Source of the DNA: Sphingomonas sp. QA11
Lineage (GTDB): Bacteria > Pseudomonadota > Alphaproteobacteria > Sphingomonadales > Sphingomonadaceae
Direction: 5' to 3'
Assembly (NCBI RefSeq): GCF_028473665.1
Contig: NZ_CP098774.1
Location: forward strand, 2,418,001-2,482,000
DNA length: 64,000 bases
The notes beneath the pieces were generated by a model, which did no database searches, was not told the origin of the DNA, and saw only the letters and a list, made by a program, of their open reading frames with translations. Below are positions 54,039 to 63,046 of the stretch, in pieces. The position numbers were made by a program, and so were the translations under genes. Numbering within the stretch: the stretch's first letter is position 1; each line of letters starts with the position of its first letter.

Positions 54039-54503
54039 TCACACTGTCCCGATCGCGCAAGAGTCTGTCTCGTCCACCTCTTCGCTATCGACTGACGAGG
54101 ACAGCCGATCGAGCAAATCGTCCAACGATTTCCGCTCTTCGTCGCTCAGGACGCCAAATATCCGCTCAGTCAATTCGAGTCGAAGCGGCTCGGTCGCCTT
54201 GATCGCACGCGTTCCCGTTTCGGTGAGCGACACGATCTTGGCACGGCGATCGCTTGGATCGGGATCGCGGCGCACCAGCCCGTCGCGCTCCAGCCCGTCG
54301 AGCCCCTCAGTCACGGTGCGCGGTGCAAGCCCCAGCAAATCGGCGATATCGGTCGCGCGCGAAGGGCCTTCCTTTTGCAGATATAACAGGAACTTGGTCC
54401 GCGCGAGCGACGCCCCGCACTCGGCCATGCGCCGGTCTAGCAAGCGATGCATGCGAAAGAACAGCTTACCGAATTTGGAAGCGAGGGCGTCTAGGTCGGG
54501 CAT
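54039..54503 (-). CDS. MarR-family repressor of the efflux operon
   Basis: The 154-residue protein has the MarR winged helix: LYLQKEGPSRATDIADLLGLAPRTVTEGLDGLERDGLVRRDPDPSDRRAKIVSLTETG (in part), including the DxRxK wing motif. It is divergent from the EmrA/EmrB/OprM-like operon, 92 bases away, and the gap holds two inverted repeats. The likely job is to repress the pump until a lipophilic or aromatic compound binds. Confidence 0.9.
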   Translation of the reverse strand: MPDLDALASKFGKLFFRMHRLLDRRMAECGASLARTKFLLYLQKEGPSRATDIADLLGLAPRTVTEGLDGLERDGLVRRDPDPSDRRAKIVSLTETGTRAIKATEPLRLELTERIFGVLSDEERKSLDDLLDRLSSSVDSEEVDETDSCAIGTV

Positions 54504-54507
54504 TTAG

Positions 54508-54538
54508 TGAGGGTCCTCAAAATATGGTATTGCCTTAT
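54508..54538. promoter_or_regulatory. candidate MarR operators
   Basis: Two inverted repeats lie between the divergent MarR and efflux genes: TGAGG-GT-CCTCA (54508-54519, perfect arms) and ATATGGTATTGCCTTAT (54522-54538, six of eight pairs match). The second has the size and AT-rich ends usual for MarR sites and would overlap both promoters. Confidence 0.5.
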
Positions 54539-54595
54539 GCTGCAGCCGCGAGCAAAGGCAAGGCGCGATTTGCTTGTACGAGGATGAGAGAGTCG

Positions 54596-55756
54596 ATGTC
54601 CGCCGACGAAACGCCCCAATCAGCCGAAGACAAGGACAGGGCCGAGCGGCCATCACCGCTGCGCAATCCCCGCACCCGCATGATCCTGATCGTCATCGTC
54701 GTTGCAGTCCTGCTAGCCGGTGGCCTGTGGTATTGGCGCTATGAAACCCATGGCAGATATATGCAGAGCACCAACGATGCCTATGTCCAGGCCGACGCGG
54801 TGGTGGTTTCGCCCAAGGTCGGTGGCTATGTCGCCGAGTTGTTCGTTGCCAACAATCAGCAAGTGAAAGTCGGCCAGCCGCTGCTCCGCATCGACTCGCG
54901 CGACTATCAGGCGCAGACCGCGCAATATCAGGCGCAGATCGACGTCGCGACGGCCAATGCCCAGGGCGTGCGCGCGCAGATCAGCGAGCAGCACGCAGGG
55001 ATCGACCAGGCACGCGCCCAGCTCGCCCAGGCGAAAAGCGCGTGGCAGTTCGCCCATGGCCAGGTCGCGCGCTACGCCCCCCTCGCCAGCACCGGCGCTG
55101 AAACGGGCGAGAAGCTCGCCCAGTTGCGCGATCAGGAAAAGCAGGCGGGGGCGCAGGTCGCCTCCGCGCAGGCCGCATTGACCAGCGCACAGCGGCGGAT
55201 CGGGACCTTGCAGAGCCAGATCGGCCAGGCGTTGTCGCAAGGCAAGGCCGCCGAGGCACAACTCGACGCTGCCAAGGTCAATCTCGGCGCGACGGTCATC
55301 CGCGCTAGCATCGACGGCCGGGTGGGCGACAAATCGGTACAGCTCGGCCAGTTCGTCCAGCCGGGCGTGCGCCTGATGTCAGTGGTGCCGGTCGACAAAC
55401 TCTATGTCGAGGCCAACTTCAAGGAGACTCAGGTCGGGCTGATACGCGTTGGCCAGCCGGTCAAGGTCAAGGTCGATGCGCTGTCGGGGGTCGAGATCAT
55501 CGGCCATGTCGAGAGCTTCTCGCCCGGCACCGGCGCGCAATTCTCGCTGATCCCGCCGCAGAACGCGACCGGCAACTTCACCAAGATCGTCCAGCGGGTT
55601 CCCGTCCGCATCGCGATCGACGCCGGGCCGGAGACGCGCAAGCTGCTGTTGCCGGGCATGTCGGTCGATGTCGAGGTCGATACCGTGTCGGCCAAGGGCG
55701 CGCGCCAGCAGATCGAGCGCGAACAGGACGCCTTCAACCGGCGGCAGGGCAAATGA
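54596..55756 (+). CDS. EmrA-like membrane fusion protein (HlyD family)
   Basis: A 386-residue periplasmic adaptor with one N-terminal transmembrane helix (ILIVIVVAVLLAGGLWYW), a lipoyl half motif (TNDAYVQADAVVVSPKVGGYVAELFVANNQQVKVGQPLLRID in part), a long coiled-coil hairpin rich in Gln and Ala (about 100-230), the second lipoyl half (LGATVIRASIDGRVGDKSVQLGQFVQPG) and a beta-barrel domain. It links the EmrB-like pump to the outer-membrane channel. I chose ATG 54596; ATG 54584 is also in frame. Its stop overlaps the pump start by ATGA. Confidence 0.9.
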   Translation: MSADETPQSAEDKDRAERPSPLRNPRTRMILIVIVVAVLLAGGLWYWRYETHGRYMQSTNDAYVQADAVVVSPKVGGYVAELFVANNQQVKVGQPLLRIDSRDYQAQTAQYQAQIDVATANAQGVRAQISEQHAGIDQARAQLAQAKSAWQFAHGQVARYAPLASTGAETGEKLAQLRDQEKQAGAQVASAQAALTSAQRRIGTLQSQIGQALSQGKAAEAQLDAAKVNLGATVIRASIDGRVGDKSVQLGQFVQPGVRLMSVVPVDKLYVEANFKETQVGLIRVGQPVKVKVDALSGVEIIGHVESFSPGTGAQFSLIPPQNATGNFTKIVQRVPVRIAIDAGPETRKLLLPGMSVDVEVDTVSAKGARQQIEREQDAFNRRQGK

Positions 55757-57327
55757 CCGCGGCGACCGCCGACGCCCTGCCCGCGCCCCAGGCATCGCCC
55801 GCGCCGGAGCGCGCCGATCTGGGCGCGTGGCTGGCGGTGGCGGCGGGCAGCCTGGGCGCGCTGATGGCGACGCTCGACATCTCGATCGTCAATTCGTCGC
55901 TCCCCACCATCCAGGGCGAGATCGGCGCGAGCAGCACCGAGGGGACCTGGATCGCGACGTCCTACCTCGTCGCGGAGATCGTCATCATCCCGCTCAGCGC
56001 CTGGCTTGAGCGCGTGCTGGGCCTGCGCACCTTCCTGCTGATCGCGACGACGCTGTTCATTGCCTTCTCCATGATGTGCGGCGTGTCGACCAACCTGACC
56101 ATGATGATCCTCGGCCGCGCCGGACAGGGTTTCACCGGTGGTGCCCTGATCCCGACCGCGATGACGATCATCGCGACGCGCCTGCCGCCATCGCAGCAGC
56201 CGATCGGCACGGCGATGTTCGGGGTCACCGCGATCCTCGGGCCGGTGCTGGGGCCATTGGTCGGCGGCTGGCTGACCGAGAATATCAGCTGGCACTATGC
56301 CTTCTTCATCAACCTGCCGGTCGGTGCCGTGCTGATCTCGTTGCTGATCGTCGGCCTGCCGCACCAGAAGGCACAGCTCAGCCAGTTCCGTGAGGCCGAC
56401 TGGCTGGGGATCGCCGGGCTCGCGCTCGGGCTCGGCGGGCTGACCGTCGTGCTGGAGGAAGGACAGCGCGAGCAATGGTTCGAATCCGCGCTGATCATCA
56501 AGCTGACCGGAGTGGCGATCCTTGGGTTCCTGCTCTTGCTGGCGGGGCAGATATTTGCGCGGCGGCCGGTCATCCGATTGCAACTCCTGCTCGATCGCCA
56601 GTTCGGCAGCGTCGCGCTGATGGGCATGGTGCTCGGCATGGTGCTGTACGGCACTTCCTACGCGATCCCGCAATTCGTGGCGGTGGTGGCGAACTACAAC
56701 GCGCTGCAGGCCGGCCATGTCGTGCTGCTGGCCGGTATCCCCAGCCTGATCCTGATGCCCTTCACACCGTTGCTGATGAAATATATCGACATCCGAATCG
56801 CGGTGACTTTCGGCATGCTGGTCATGGCCTATAGTTGCTGGAACGATTCCGATCTCACCGCGCTCTCGGTGGGCGGCGCCTTCACCGTGGGGCAGCTTCT
56901 GCGCGGTGTGGGCACGATCTTCGTGATGCTGTTCCTCAACCAGGCGGCGATCCGGTCCGTACCGCCCGCATTCGCCGGCGATGCTTCCGGCCTGTTCAAC
57001 GCGGCACGCAATATCGGCGGGTCGGTCGGGCTGGCGATGCTGGCGACCATCCAGGACCAGCGGCTCTGGTTCCATTCGCGCCGGCTTGAGGAAACGCTGT
57101 CGGCCAATTCGCTCGCGGTGCAGGATTGGGTTGCCGGCACCGCCCGGTCGATGGGCGGCACCAGTGCCGCGATCCGGTCGATCGAGAGCAATGTCCAGCT
57201 CCAGGCGCTGGTCATGACCTATAATGACATCTTCTGGCTGCTGGCACTCGGCATCCTGATCGTCACCCCGCTCGTCCTGTTCCTGCGTCCGTTGCCCAAG
57301 GGCGCGCCGATGGCGGCGGCTCACTAG
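55753..57327 (+). CDS. EmrB-like MFS multidrug exporter (DHA2)
   Basis: A 524-residue protein with about fourteen membrane segments. Markers: GALMATLDISIVNSSLPTIQGEIGAS near the start, the motif C region FGVTAILGPVLGPLVGGWLTENISWHYAFFINLPVG, and the loop FAGDASGLFNAARNIGGSVGLA, all standard for EmrB. It exports hydrophobic drugs or fatty acids through the envelope with the adaptor and channel beside it. ATGA overlap with the adaptor gene shows translational coupling. Confidence 0.92.
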   Translation: MTAATADALPAPQASPAPERADLGAWLAVAAGSLGALMATLDISIVNSSLPTIQGEIGASSTEGTWIATSYLVAEIVIIPLSAWLERVLGLRTFLLIATTLFIAFSMMCGVSTNLTMMILGRAGQGFTGGALIPTAMTIIATRLPPSQQPIGTAMFGVTAILGPVLGPLVGGWLTENISWHYAFFINLPVGAVLISLLIVGLPHQKAQLSQFREADWLGIAGLALGLGGLTVVLEEGQREQWFESALIIKLTGVAILGFLLLLAGQIFARRPVIRLQLLLDRQFGSVALMGMVLGMVLYGTSYAIPQFVAVVANYNALQAGHVVLLAGIPSLILMPFTPLLMKYIDIRIAVTFGMLVMAYSCWNDSDLTALSVGGAFTVGQLLRGVGTIFVMLFLNQAAIRSVPPAFAGDASGLFNAARNIGGSVGLAMLATIQDQRLWFHSRRLEETLSANSLAVQDWVAGTARSMGGTSAAIRSIESNVQLQALVMTYNDIFWLLALGILIVTPLVLFLRPLPKGAPMAAAH

Positions 57328-57335
57328 AGGTGATC

Positions 57336-58766
57336 ATGCGTTATCCTGCCCTGCTCCCCCTGGTCGCGCTGGTCAGCGCCTGCACCGTCGGTCCGAATTA
57401 TGCCGGGCCGCCCAAGGTCGGCGCCGCGACCGCCCCTTCCAGCACGTTCGCGCGCAGCAGCACGGCAGTGACCCCGGCAGCGCCAGCGCTGGCGCGCTGG
57501 TGGGAGTCGCTGGGCGATCCGACCCTCGACGCGATCGAGGAGCGCGCCCTGGCCGACAATCCGAATGCCGCGATCATGGTGGCGCGCGTGCGTCAGGCCC
57601 GCGGCACGCTGCGGCAGGAACGCGCGAAGCTGTTGCCCAACGGTTCGGCGAGCGCCTCCTATGTTCATGCGCAGTTACCCGGCATCGACCTCGGTGGCGA
57701 AAACAGCAGCAGTGGCAACAGCACCTCGCTCGACTTCTACAATGCCGGGTTCGACGCGAGCTGGGAGGTCGATCTGTTCGGTGGACAGCGGCGATCGACG
57801 CAAGCGGCGGGCGCGACGTTGCAGGCCGCCGAAGCGAACGTCGCCGACGCGCAGGTCCAGCTGACCGCCGACGTCGCACAATCCTATATCGCGCTGCGCG
57901 ATACGCAGGCGCGGCTTGCGCTGGTAAGCCGCACCGCCGACCTGCAGCGCCAGATGCTCGATCTTACGCGGCAGCGCCAAGGGCGCGGCGTGGCCTCCGC
58001 GCTCGATGTCGAGCGGCTCGAGGGGCAGTTCCGCGCGACCCAGGCCCAGATCGCGCCGATGGAAGCCGATGCCGAGGCCTACATGAACGCGCTTGCCGTG
58101 CTGGCCGGACAGCGCCCGGGGGCACTCGACGATCTGGTCAAGCAGCCGAATCCACTTCCGCTGCCCCCGGCCAGCGTTGCGGTGGGCGACCCGGCCGACC
58201 TGCTCCAGCGCCGCCCGGATATCCGCGCGGCAGAGCGCCAACTCGCGGCAGCGACCGCCAAGATCGGCGTCGCCGAAGCGGCACGCTTTCCCAAGGTAAG
58301 TTTCATGGGACTGATCGGGATCGGCGGCACCAAGCCGGGCGACCTTACCAACCTCAATGACATCAGCGCGCTGGTGATGCCGCAGATCCAGTGGAATTTC
58401 CTCGATTTCGGGCGAAACGCGGCGCAGGTCGATCAGGCGAAAGGCGTGCGCGATGAAGCAGAGGCGCGCTATCGCCAGGCGGTGTTGGGCGCACTCAAGG
58501 ACGCCGAGGACGCGTTGACCCGGTTCGGTCACCAGCGCCAGACGCTGGTCGCCCTGGCCCAGGCCAAAGCGTCAGCGGAGCGGGCGGCGATCCTGATGCA
58601 GCAGCGTTATCATGCCGGCACCGCGACGCTGATCGATGTGCTCGACGCCGAGCGCCAACGGGCCTCGGCAGAACAGAATCTGGCGGCAGGAACGGCGGAG
58701 CTGTCGAACGACTATATCGCCTTGCAGAAGGCGCTTGGCCTGGGCTGGCAGCCGTCGAGCAGTTGA
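57336..58766 (+). CDS. outer-membrane efflux lipoprotein (OprM/NodT family)
   Basis: The 476-residue protein has a lipoprotein signal with lipobox LVSAC (lipid on the Cys) followed by TVGPNYAGPP, the usual NodT-family start. Two outer membrane efflux protein repeats follow (SWEVDLFGGQRRSTQAAGATLQAAEANVADA; QIQWNFLDFGRNAAQVDQAKGVRDEAEARY, each in part), including DLLQRRPDIRAAERQLAAATA. It forms the TolC-like channel. AGAGG and ATG 57336 fit; a GTG six bases upstream is the alternative start. Third gene of the efflux operon. Confidence 0.92.
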   Translation: MRYPALLPLVALVSACTVGPNYAGPPKVGAATAPSSTFARSSTAVTPAAPALARWWESLGDPTLDAIEERALADNPNAAIMVARVRQARGTLRQERAKLLPNGSASASYVHAQLPGIDLGGENSSSGNSTSLDFYNAGFDASWEVDLFGGQRRSTQAAGATLQAAEANVADAQVQLTADVAQSYIALRDTQARLALVSRTADLQRQMLDLTRQRQGRGVASALDVERLEGQFRATQAQIAPMEADAEAYMNALAVLAGQRPGALDDLVKQPNPLPLPPASVAVGDPADLLQRRPDIRAAERQLAAATAKIGVAEAARFPKVSFMGLIGIGGTKPGDLTNLNDISALVMPQIQWNFLDFGRNAAQVDQAKGVRDEAEARYRQAVLGALKDAEDALTRFGHQRQTLVALAQAKASAERAAILMQQRYHAGTATLIDVLDAERQRASAEQNLAAGTAELSNDYIALQKALGLGWQPSSS

Positions 58767-58778
58767 GCTCTCGCTCGC

Positions 58779-58797
58779 TCGCACCACCGCGGTGCGA
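58779..58797 (+). terminator. hairpin after the efflux operon
   Basis: TCGCACC and GGTGCGA form a seven-base stem with a five-base loop 12 bases after the channel stop codon. No T-run is present. Confidence 0.5.
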
Positions 58798-58866
58798 CGG
58801 GCGACAGTTCGTATTGAGAGGGCAATTCCCTTGCTGGATCAGGAGAGGAACCGCCCCGGTCGAATT

Positions 58867-60711
58867 TTACTTCGACCAGGTCCACTCCGAAGGCGATTTC
58901 CGACAGCCGCCTCCGGGGGCACCTGTCCAGGCCCGGCCGCGAACCACCCGCCCCGTTGCGCCGCCGGTCGGCTTTCCATTCCTGAGCGCGAACGCGCCAT
59001 TGACGAGCACGTCATCGACGCCAGTCGCGAGTTGCGCCGCGTCGGCAAACGTCGCGTGATCGCTGATCGTTTTGGGATCGAACACCACGATGTCGGCAAA
59101 ATAGCCCTTCTTCAGGCGCCCCCGGTCCTTGAGGGACAGATTGTCAGCTGGCAGGCTCGTCAGTCGACGGATCGCCTCGGTCAGCGAAATGACCTGTTTC
59201 TCGCGAACATAATGTCCAAGCAACCGCGCGAAATTCCCATAGGCACGGGGATGATTGTGCGCGAGCAGGAACACGCCTTCGGGTGCGGGAGCCGCCTCGT
59301 CCGAGCCGAAGCTCATCCATGGCAGTGCGATCGCCCGTTGCACGTTTTCTTCGCTCATCAGGAAATATGCGACTCCGACACGGGTGCCGTCTTCGACGAC
59401 GAGATCCATGGCGGTCTCTTCGGGACTCTTGCCGCGCATCCTGGCAACCTCAGCAAGGGTCTTGCCCGCCAGCGGTTTCAGCGCAGGGTTTTTGAAGGCC
59501 AGCAAGAGTGTCCCCTCGGCGCCGGCTCCCGCGTACAAATTCTCCCAGGTGCCAGGATGGGGATTCCGCATTTCGGACGCTACCCGGGCTCGGATCGCTG
59601 GATCCTTGAGGCGCGCGATCCAATCTTCGAGGCCCCCGGATTGCACCCAGGACGGCATCGCAGCGTCGAAGCCGGTCGCTCCGGCGGTGTAGGTGTACAT
59701 GTCAGCCGTAACGCGGACACCCTTTGCCCGTTCGGCTTCGATCATCCGGACCACGGTATCGAACTTGCCCCAATTGTCGCGGCCGGCCTGTTTGAAATGA
59801 TAAATCTCGGCCGGTGCACCGGACGCCCTCGCGATATCGAAGGTCTCCTGAACGGCCTGTTCGAGACGATCACCCTCGCTTCGAATATGGGCGATGTACA
59901 TGCCGCCGCATTGTGCGGAGACCTTGGCCAGCGCGATCAATTCCGGCGTTTTCGCATAGGTATTCGGAGAATAAATGAGAGCGTCGCTCAGTCCGAGCGC
60001 CCCGCCCTCCATCTGTTCGCGCACCAGTTGCTGCATGGCCGAAACCTGCTCGGGCGTCGGCTGGACGTCCCCCTCGCCAAGAACGTAATTCCGGACCGTC
60101 CCGGCCCCCACGAAGGAAGCAACGTTGGGAGCAATACCCTTATGCTCGAGCATCTCGAGATATTCGCTGAGCGTATTCCAGTTGATAGGGTATTTTATAT
60201 CGCCTTGCCGGGCTGGCATCAGCGCCTTCATGCGCGCGTTCACCGGCCCCATTGAATCCTCACCCAGAACTTCAAGCGTGACGCCCTGCCTCAGATCGGA
60301 CAGCGCTCGGCCGTCGGCGATGAGACTTTCCTCCGGGTGCGCCAGCATGTTGATGAAGCCTGGTGCCACGGCTTTGCCCCGTGCATCGATCTCGACTTTT
60401 GCCGACCCCGATATGTGATCGGCGATTGCGACGATGCGATCACCGTGGACGGCGATGTCCGCAACGCGTGACTTGGCCCCGCTGCCGTCGAACAGCTCAC
60501 CATTCCTGATGATGACGTCGTAAACCGGCGCGGGGCTTCCTGCCCGGACCTGAGGCAGAAAGCTCAAGGCACTGGCGGTCAGCAAAAGGCTCCCGACAAT
60601 CAGCCGTTTCCGCACGCGCCGTAGTCCGAAGCGATCCGAAGATGGTTCGACGATCATCGGCTCGAATATTTCTACCGATGCGCCAGTCGGACAATTCGTA
60701 TCCTGGATCAT
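58867..60711 (-). CDS. N-acyl-D-amino-acid deacylase-like amidohydrolase, membrane-exported
   Basis: A 614-residue protein. A basic patch and hydrophobic segment (RRVRKRLIVGSLLLTASALSFL, residues about 31-52) act as an export signal. The amidohydrolase domain opens YDVIIRNGELFDGSGAKSRVADIAVHGDRIVAI and ends with GRLKKGYFADIVVFDPKTI, as in D-aminoacylases. The usual metal-binding HxH after PGFID is replaced by PGFINMLAHPEESL, leaving one His; other segments remain (YIAHIRSEGDRL, EIYHFKQAG, SFGSDEAAPAPEG). This subgroup therefore may use one metal or altered chemistry. GAGGAGGG precedes ATG 60711. Substrate unknown. Confidence 0.82.
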   Translation of the reverse strand: MIQDTNCPTGASVEIFEPMIVEPSSDRFGLRRVRKRLIVGSLLLTASALSFLPQVRAGSPAPVYDVIIRNGELFDGSGAKSRVADIAVHGDRIVAIADHISGSAKVEIDARGKAVAPGFINMLAHPEESLIADGRALSDLRQGVTLEVLGEDSMGPVNARMKALMPARQGDIKYPINWNTLSEYLEMLEHKGIAPNVASFVGAGTVRNYVLGEGDVQPTPEQVSAMQQLVREQMEGGALGLSDALIYSPNTYAKTPELIALAKVSAQCGGMYIAHIRSEGDRLEQAVQETFDIARASGAPAEIYHFKQAGRDNWGKFDTVVRMIEAERAKGVRVTADMYTYTAGATGFDAAMPSWVQSGGLEDWIARLKDPAIRARVASEMRNPHPGTWENLYAGAGAEGTLLLAFKNPALKPLAGKTLAEVARMRGKSPEETAMDLVVEDGTRVGVAYFLMSEENVQRAIALPWMSFGSDEAAPAPEGVFLLAHNHPRAYGNFARLLGHYVREKQVISLTEAIRRLTSLPADNLSLKDRGRLKKGYFADIVVFDPKTISDHATFADAAQLATGVDDVLVNGAFALRNGKPTGGATGRVVRGRAWTGAPGGGCRKSPSEWTWSK

Positions 60712-60874
60712 AACCGCCCTCCTCAGGAATTTCTGTTCTTTATTACAAGCTTCTAAGCCCGGTTTAGACAAGCCGCCGTCGGCTGGCTTGCCCTTATCGC
60801 CATAGTCATCGAGTTCGGCGTCGAATCCGCGCGACGACGGACATGGGCCTGGGCAGCGGGCATCACGGCAAGAG

Positions 60875-63046
60875 TCATACCAGGAGCTGATACCCGCCCC
60901 AGCTATGCCAGCCATAGCCCTCAGCGGCCATGGCAAGCTGGGTCCGGCGCAACGCTTCGGCTGGCGCCACACCGGTCGCAAGCTGCCAATGGAACCGCGT
61001 CGCGACTTCGCGCGCCACCGCATCGGCGACGGGATAGATCGTTGCCACGACCATCGCCGCGCCCGCCCGGACCAGGCTCTGCGCAAGGCCGAACGCCGCC
61101 TCCCCGCCGACGGCGCGTGCCGATGCGCCTCCGCACAGCGAGAGAAAGACGAGCCTAGTGCCGCTAAGGTCGAGTTGCCGGATATCCTGCCCGGACAACA
61201 GCCGGGGCGATCCATCAGCCGCACGGCCGCCAGCTACCAGCGCCGCCGCGTCCATCGCCGCCTCCGCCTCGCTGAGAAAGGTAACCGGATCCCTCGCCGC
61301 AAGCGCGCGATCGAGGTGGCGCAGGGTTCCGCGGACAAGGCCGTGCGTCGCGATGTGCACCAGCGCATGTTGCTCGAGCATGCGGGCCGTCGTCACCGGG
61401 TCCGCCGAATCGTCCCGCAGATGCGTGCAGTTCCAAAGCTGGGCGATCGCTTCTCCTTCACCAGCAGCGTCAGGCAGCGCCGCCGTGCTGCCGTCCGGGG
61501 CCTGTTCCGCGACGCTGATCACCACGGCCGAGGCGAAACCGCCGCCCCGATCGTCGGCAAACGGCCTGCCGGTCGCGTTCAGCGGCATCACGATGGCGGA
61601 ACGCTCCGCCAGGCGCGTACCGTCGCGAAGCCCGAGCGCCGCGAACGGAAACAAAGCGCTCGGTCCTTCCGCGATGATGACGATCTGCTCGCCATCGCGC
61701 GGCTCCTGGTCTCCTTCGGGCCGCAAGCGCTGCGAAAGCCCGAAGAGCTGGTTGGCCGCCTCATGGCCAGCCTCGCCCCCGGTCACGGCAGCATCGAAGG
61801 CAGCCATCAGGGCCAGTTGATGAATATCGCCGTAGATCGCGCCGGCCGGCCCGCAATTCCATCCCTGGACGTCGAGCGTCCCGTCACCACGAGGCCGGAC
61901 CGCCAGACAGAACAAGATACTCTCGCCCGATTGCTGACGGGCATCCTCGGACAAGGGCTGCGCTTCGAGATAATGGTAGAGGATGGCAGACCCGGCACCG
62001 AGCAACGACTCTGCCGGATCGCGGAAAACCAGATCGAGCAGCGCCAGTTCAGACGACGTCGCGACCGCCTCCAGATAGTTCAGGCCGTTCAGGATATAGG
62101 CGTGCGGCGTATCCTCGGTATAGCGATAGACCGAGTTTCCGACGCCCTGGTCGGTGATCGCTCTCTTGCCCGCTTCGAAATCGAACCCGAAATTGGTATA
62201 GGGCAGCCGGTCGACCTGATCGAGAAGGTCGGGATCGGGCGCGGTCCGCAGGATGCTGACAGCATTCGAGAGCCCCGCCACATAGCGATAGAAATAGCCG
62301 AGAAGGATCCTCGGGATCGAGCTTATCCCCAGCAGCGCCATCGATCGCAGATCGTAAAGCTCCTTGGAATAATAGGCGATTTCCGCGTCGGAGAGCTTGT
62401 CCCGCTCGCGATGGATTCTGATCAGGGTCAGGAAGATCGCGACCTGGATCTGGTCCATCAGGAGGAAGAGATTGCCATCCCGGACGAGCGCCTGGGCGTG
62501 GAATTTCGCATCCTGCAGCTGCCGATCCAGCTCATACCAGTCGCCATCCGGCGCGCGCGACGCCTCCTTTTCTTCCGGAAGGTAGATACCCATGACGTCG
62601 CACTGCTTCTCCAGTGCCGCGATCACCTCGCCAAACGTCCCCGAGCCATAGCCATCCGGATCTGGTTCGATCGACCGGAAGCGGGATCGGGAGGCGTTGA
62701 GCGCACGCCATAGTCTCCCTGCGTAACAGGCCGGCGCTTCGGCCTCGTCGGGTCCGGGCGCGAGGTCGATCGCCTCGAGAAACCGCACCGCCTGCATCTC
62801 GTCCTCGCCGACATTGTGGCCAGTGCGGCCGTCGGTCCAATAGGGGTCAGCCATGTGCTCGGAGGCGACCCGGCGCTGACGGTCGAGTTCGGCCACCAGG
62901 AATGCACCGAGAGCGCCGACATGTTGCCCCGGCGATTGGTCCAGCCCATGCGCATCAGGATCGGGCGTGCCGGGCAGCGACAGGTCCCCGGGATTGCGGG
63001 TCCGCAATCCAAGGCCCCGACGCAGCGCGCCGACCAGGCTCTTCAC
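60875..63046 (-). CDS. CHAT-domain (caspase-like) protease, conflict-system effector
   Basis: The 723-residue protein has a long helical N-terminal half without recognised repeats (residues 1-360) and a C-terminal CHAT domain of the caspase/separase clan. The catalytic His568 lies in LVHIATHG and Cys638 in LVFLSLCGG, both intact, and the final GWHSWGGYQLLV matches the usual CHAT ending. CHAT proteases are effectors in several bacterial immune and cell-death systems, released when a sensor is triggered. Its ATG overlaps by ATGA the stop of the small upstream gene, so the two are made together. There is no signal peptide. Its target is unknown. Confidence 0.85.
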   Translation of the reverse strand: MKSLVGALRRGLGLRTRNPGDLSLPGTPDPDAHGLDQSPGQHVGALGAFLVAELDRQRRVASEHMADPYWTDGRTGHNVGEDEMQAVRFLEAIDLAPGPDEAEAPACYAGRLWRALNASRSRFRSIEPDPDGYGSGTFGEVIAALEKQCDVMGIYLPEEKEASRAPDGDWYELDRQLQDAKFHAQALVRDGNLFLLMDQIQVAIFLTLIRIHRERDKLSDAEIAYYSKELYDLRSMALLGISSIPRILLGYFYRYVAGLSNAVSILRTAPDPDLLDQVDRLPYTNFGFDFEAGKRAITDQGVGNSVYRYTEDTPHAYILNGLNYLEAVATSSELALLDLVFRDPAESLLGAGSAILYHYLEAQPLSEDARQQSGESILFCLAVRPRGDGTLDVQGWNCGPAGAIYGDIHQLALMAAFDAAVTGGEAGHEAANQLFGLSQRLRPEGDQEPRDGEQIVIIAEGPSALFPFAALGLRDGTRLAERSAIVMPLNATGRPFADDRGGGFASAVVISVAEQAPDGSTAALPDAAGEGEAIAQLWNCTHLRDDSADPVTTARMLEQHALVHIATHGLVRGTLRHLDRALAARDPVTFLSEAEAAMDAAALVAGGRAADGSPRLLSGQDIRQLDLSGTRLVFLSLCGGASARAVGGEAAFGLAQSLVRAGAAMVVATIYPVADAVAREVATRFHWQLATGVAPAEALRRTQLAMAAEGYGWHSWGGYQLLV

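Noticed and set aside
55429..57324. Open frame of 631 codons opposite the EmrB-like gene
   Set aside because: Antisense shadow rich in Arg, His, Asp and Gln with no hydrophobic core; the opposite frame is a clear 14-span transporter.
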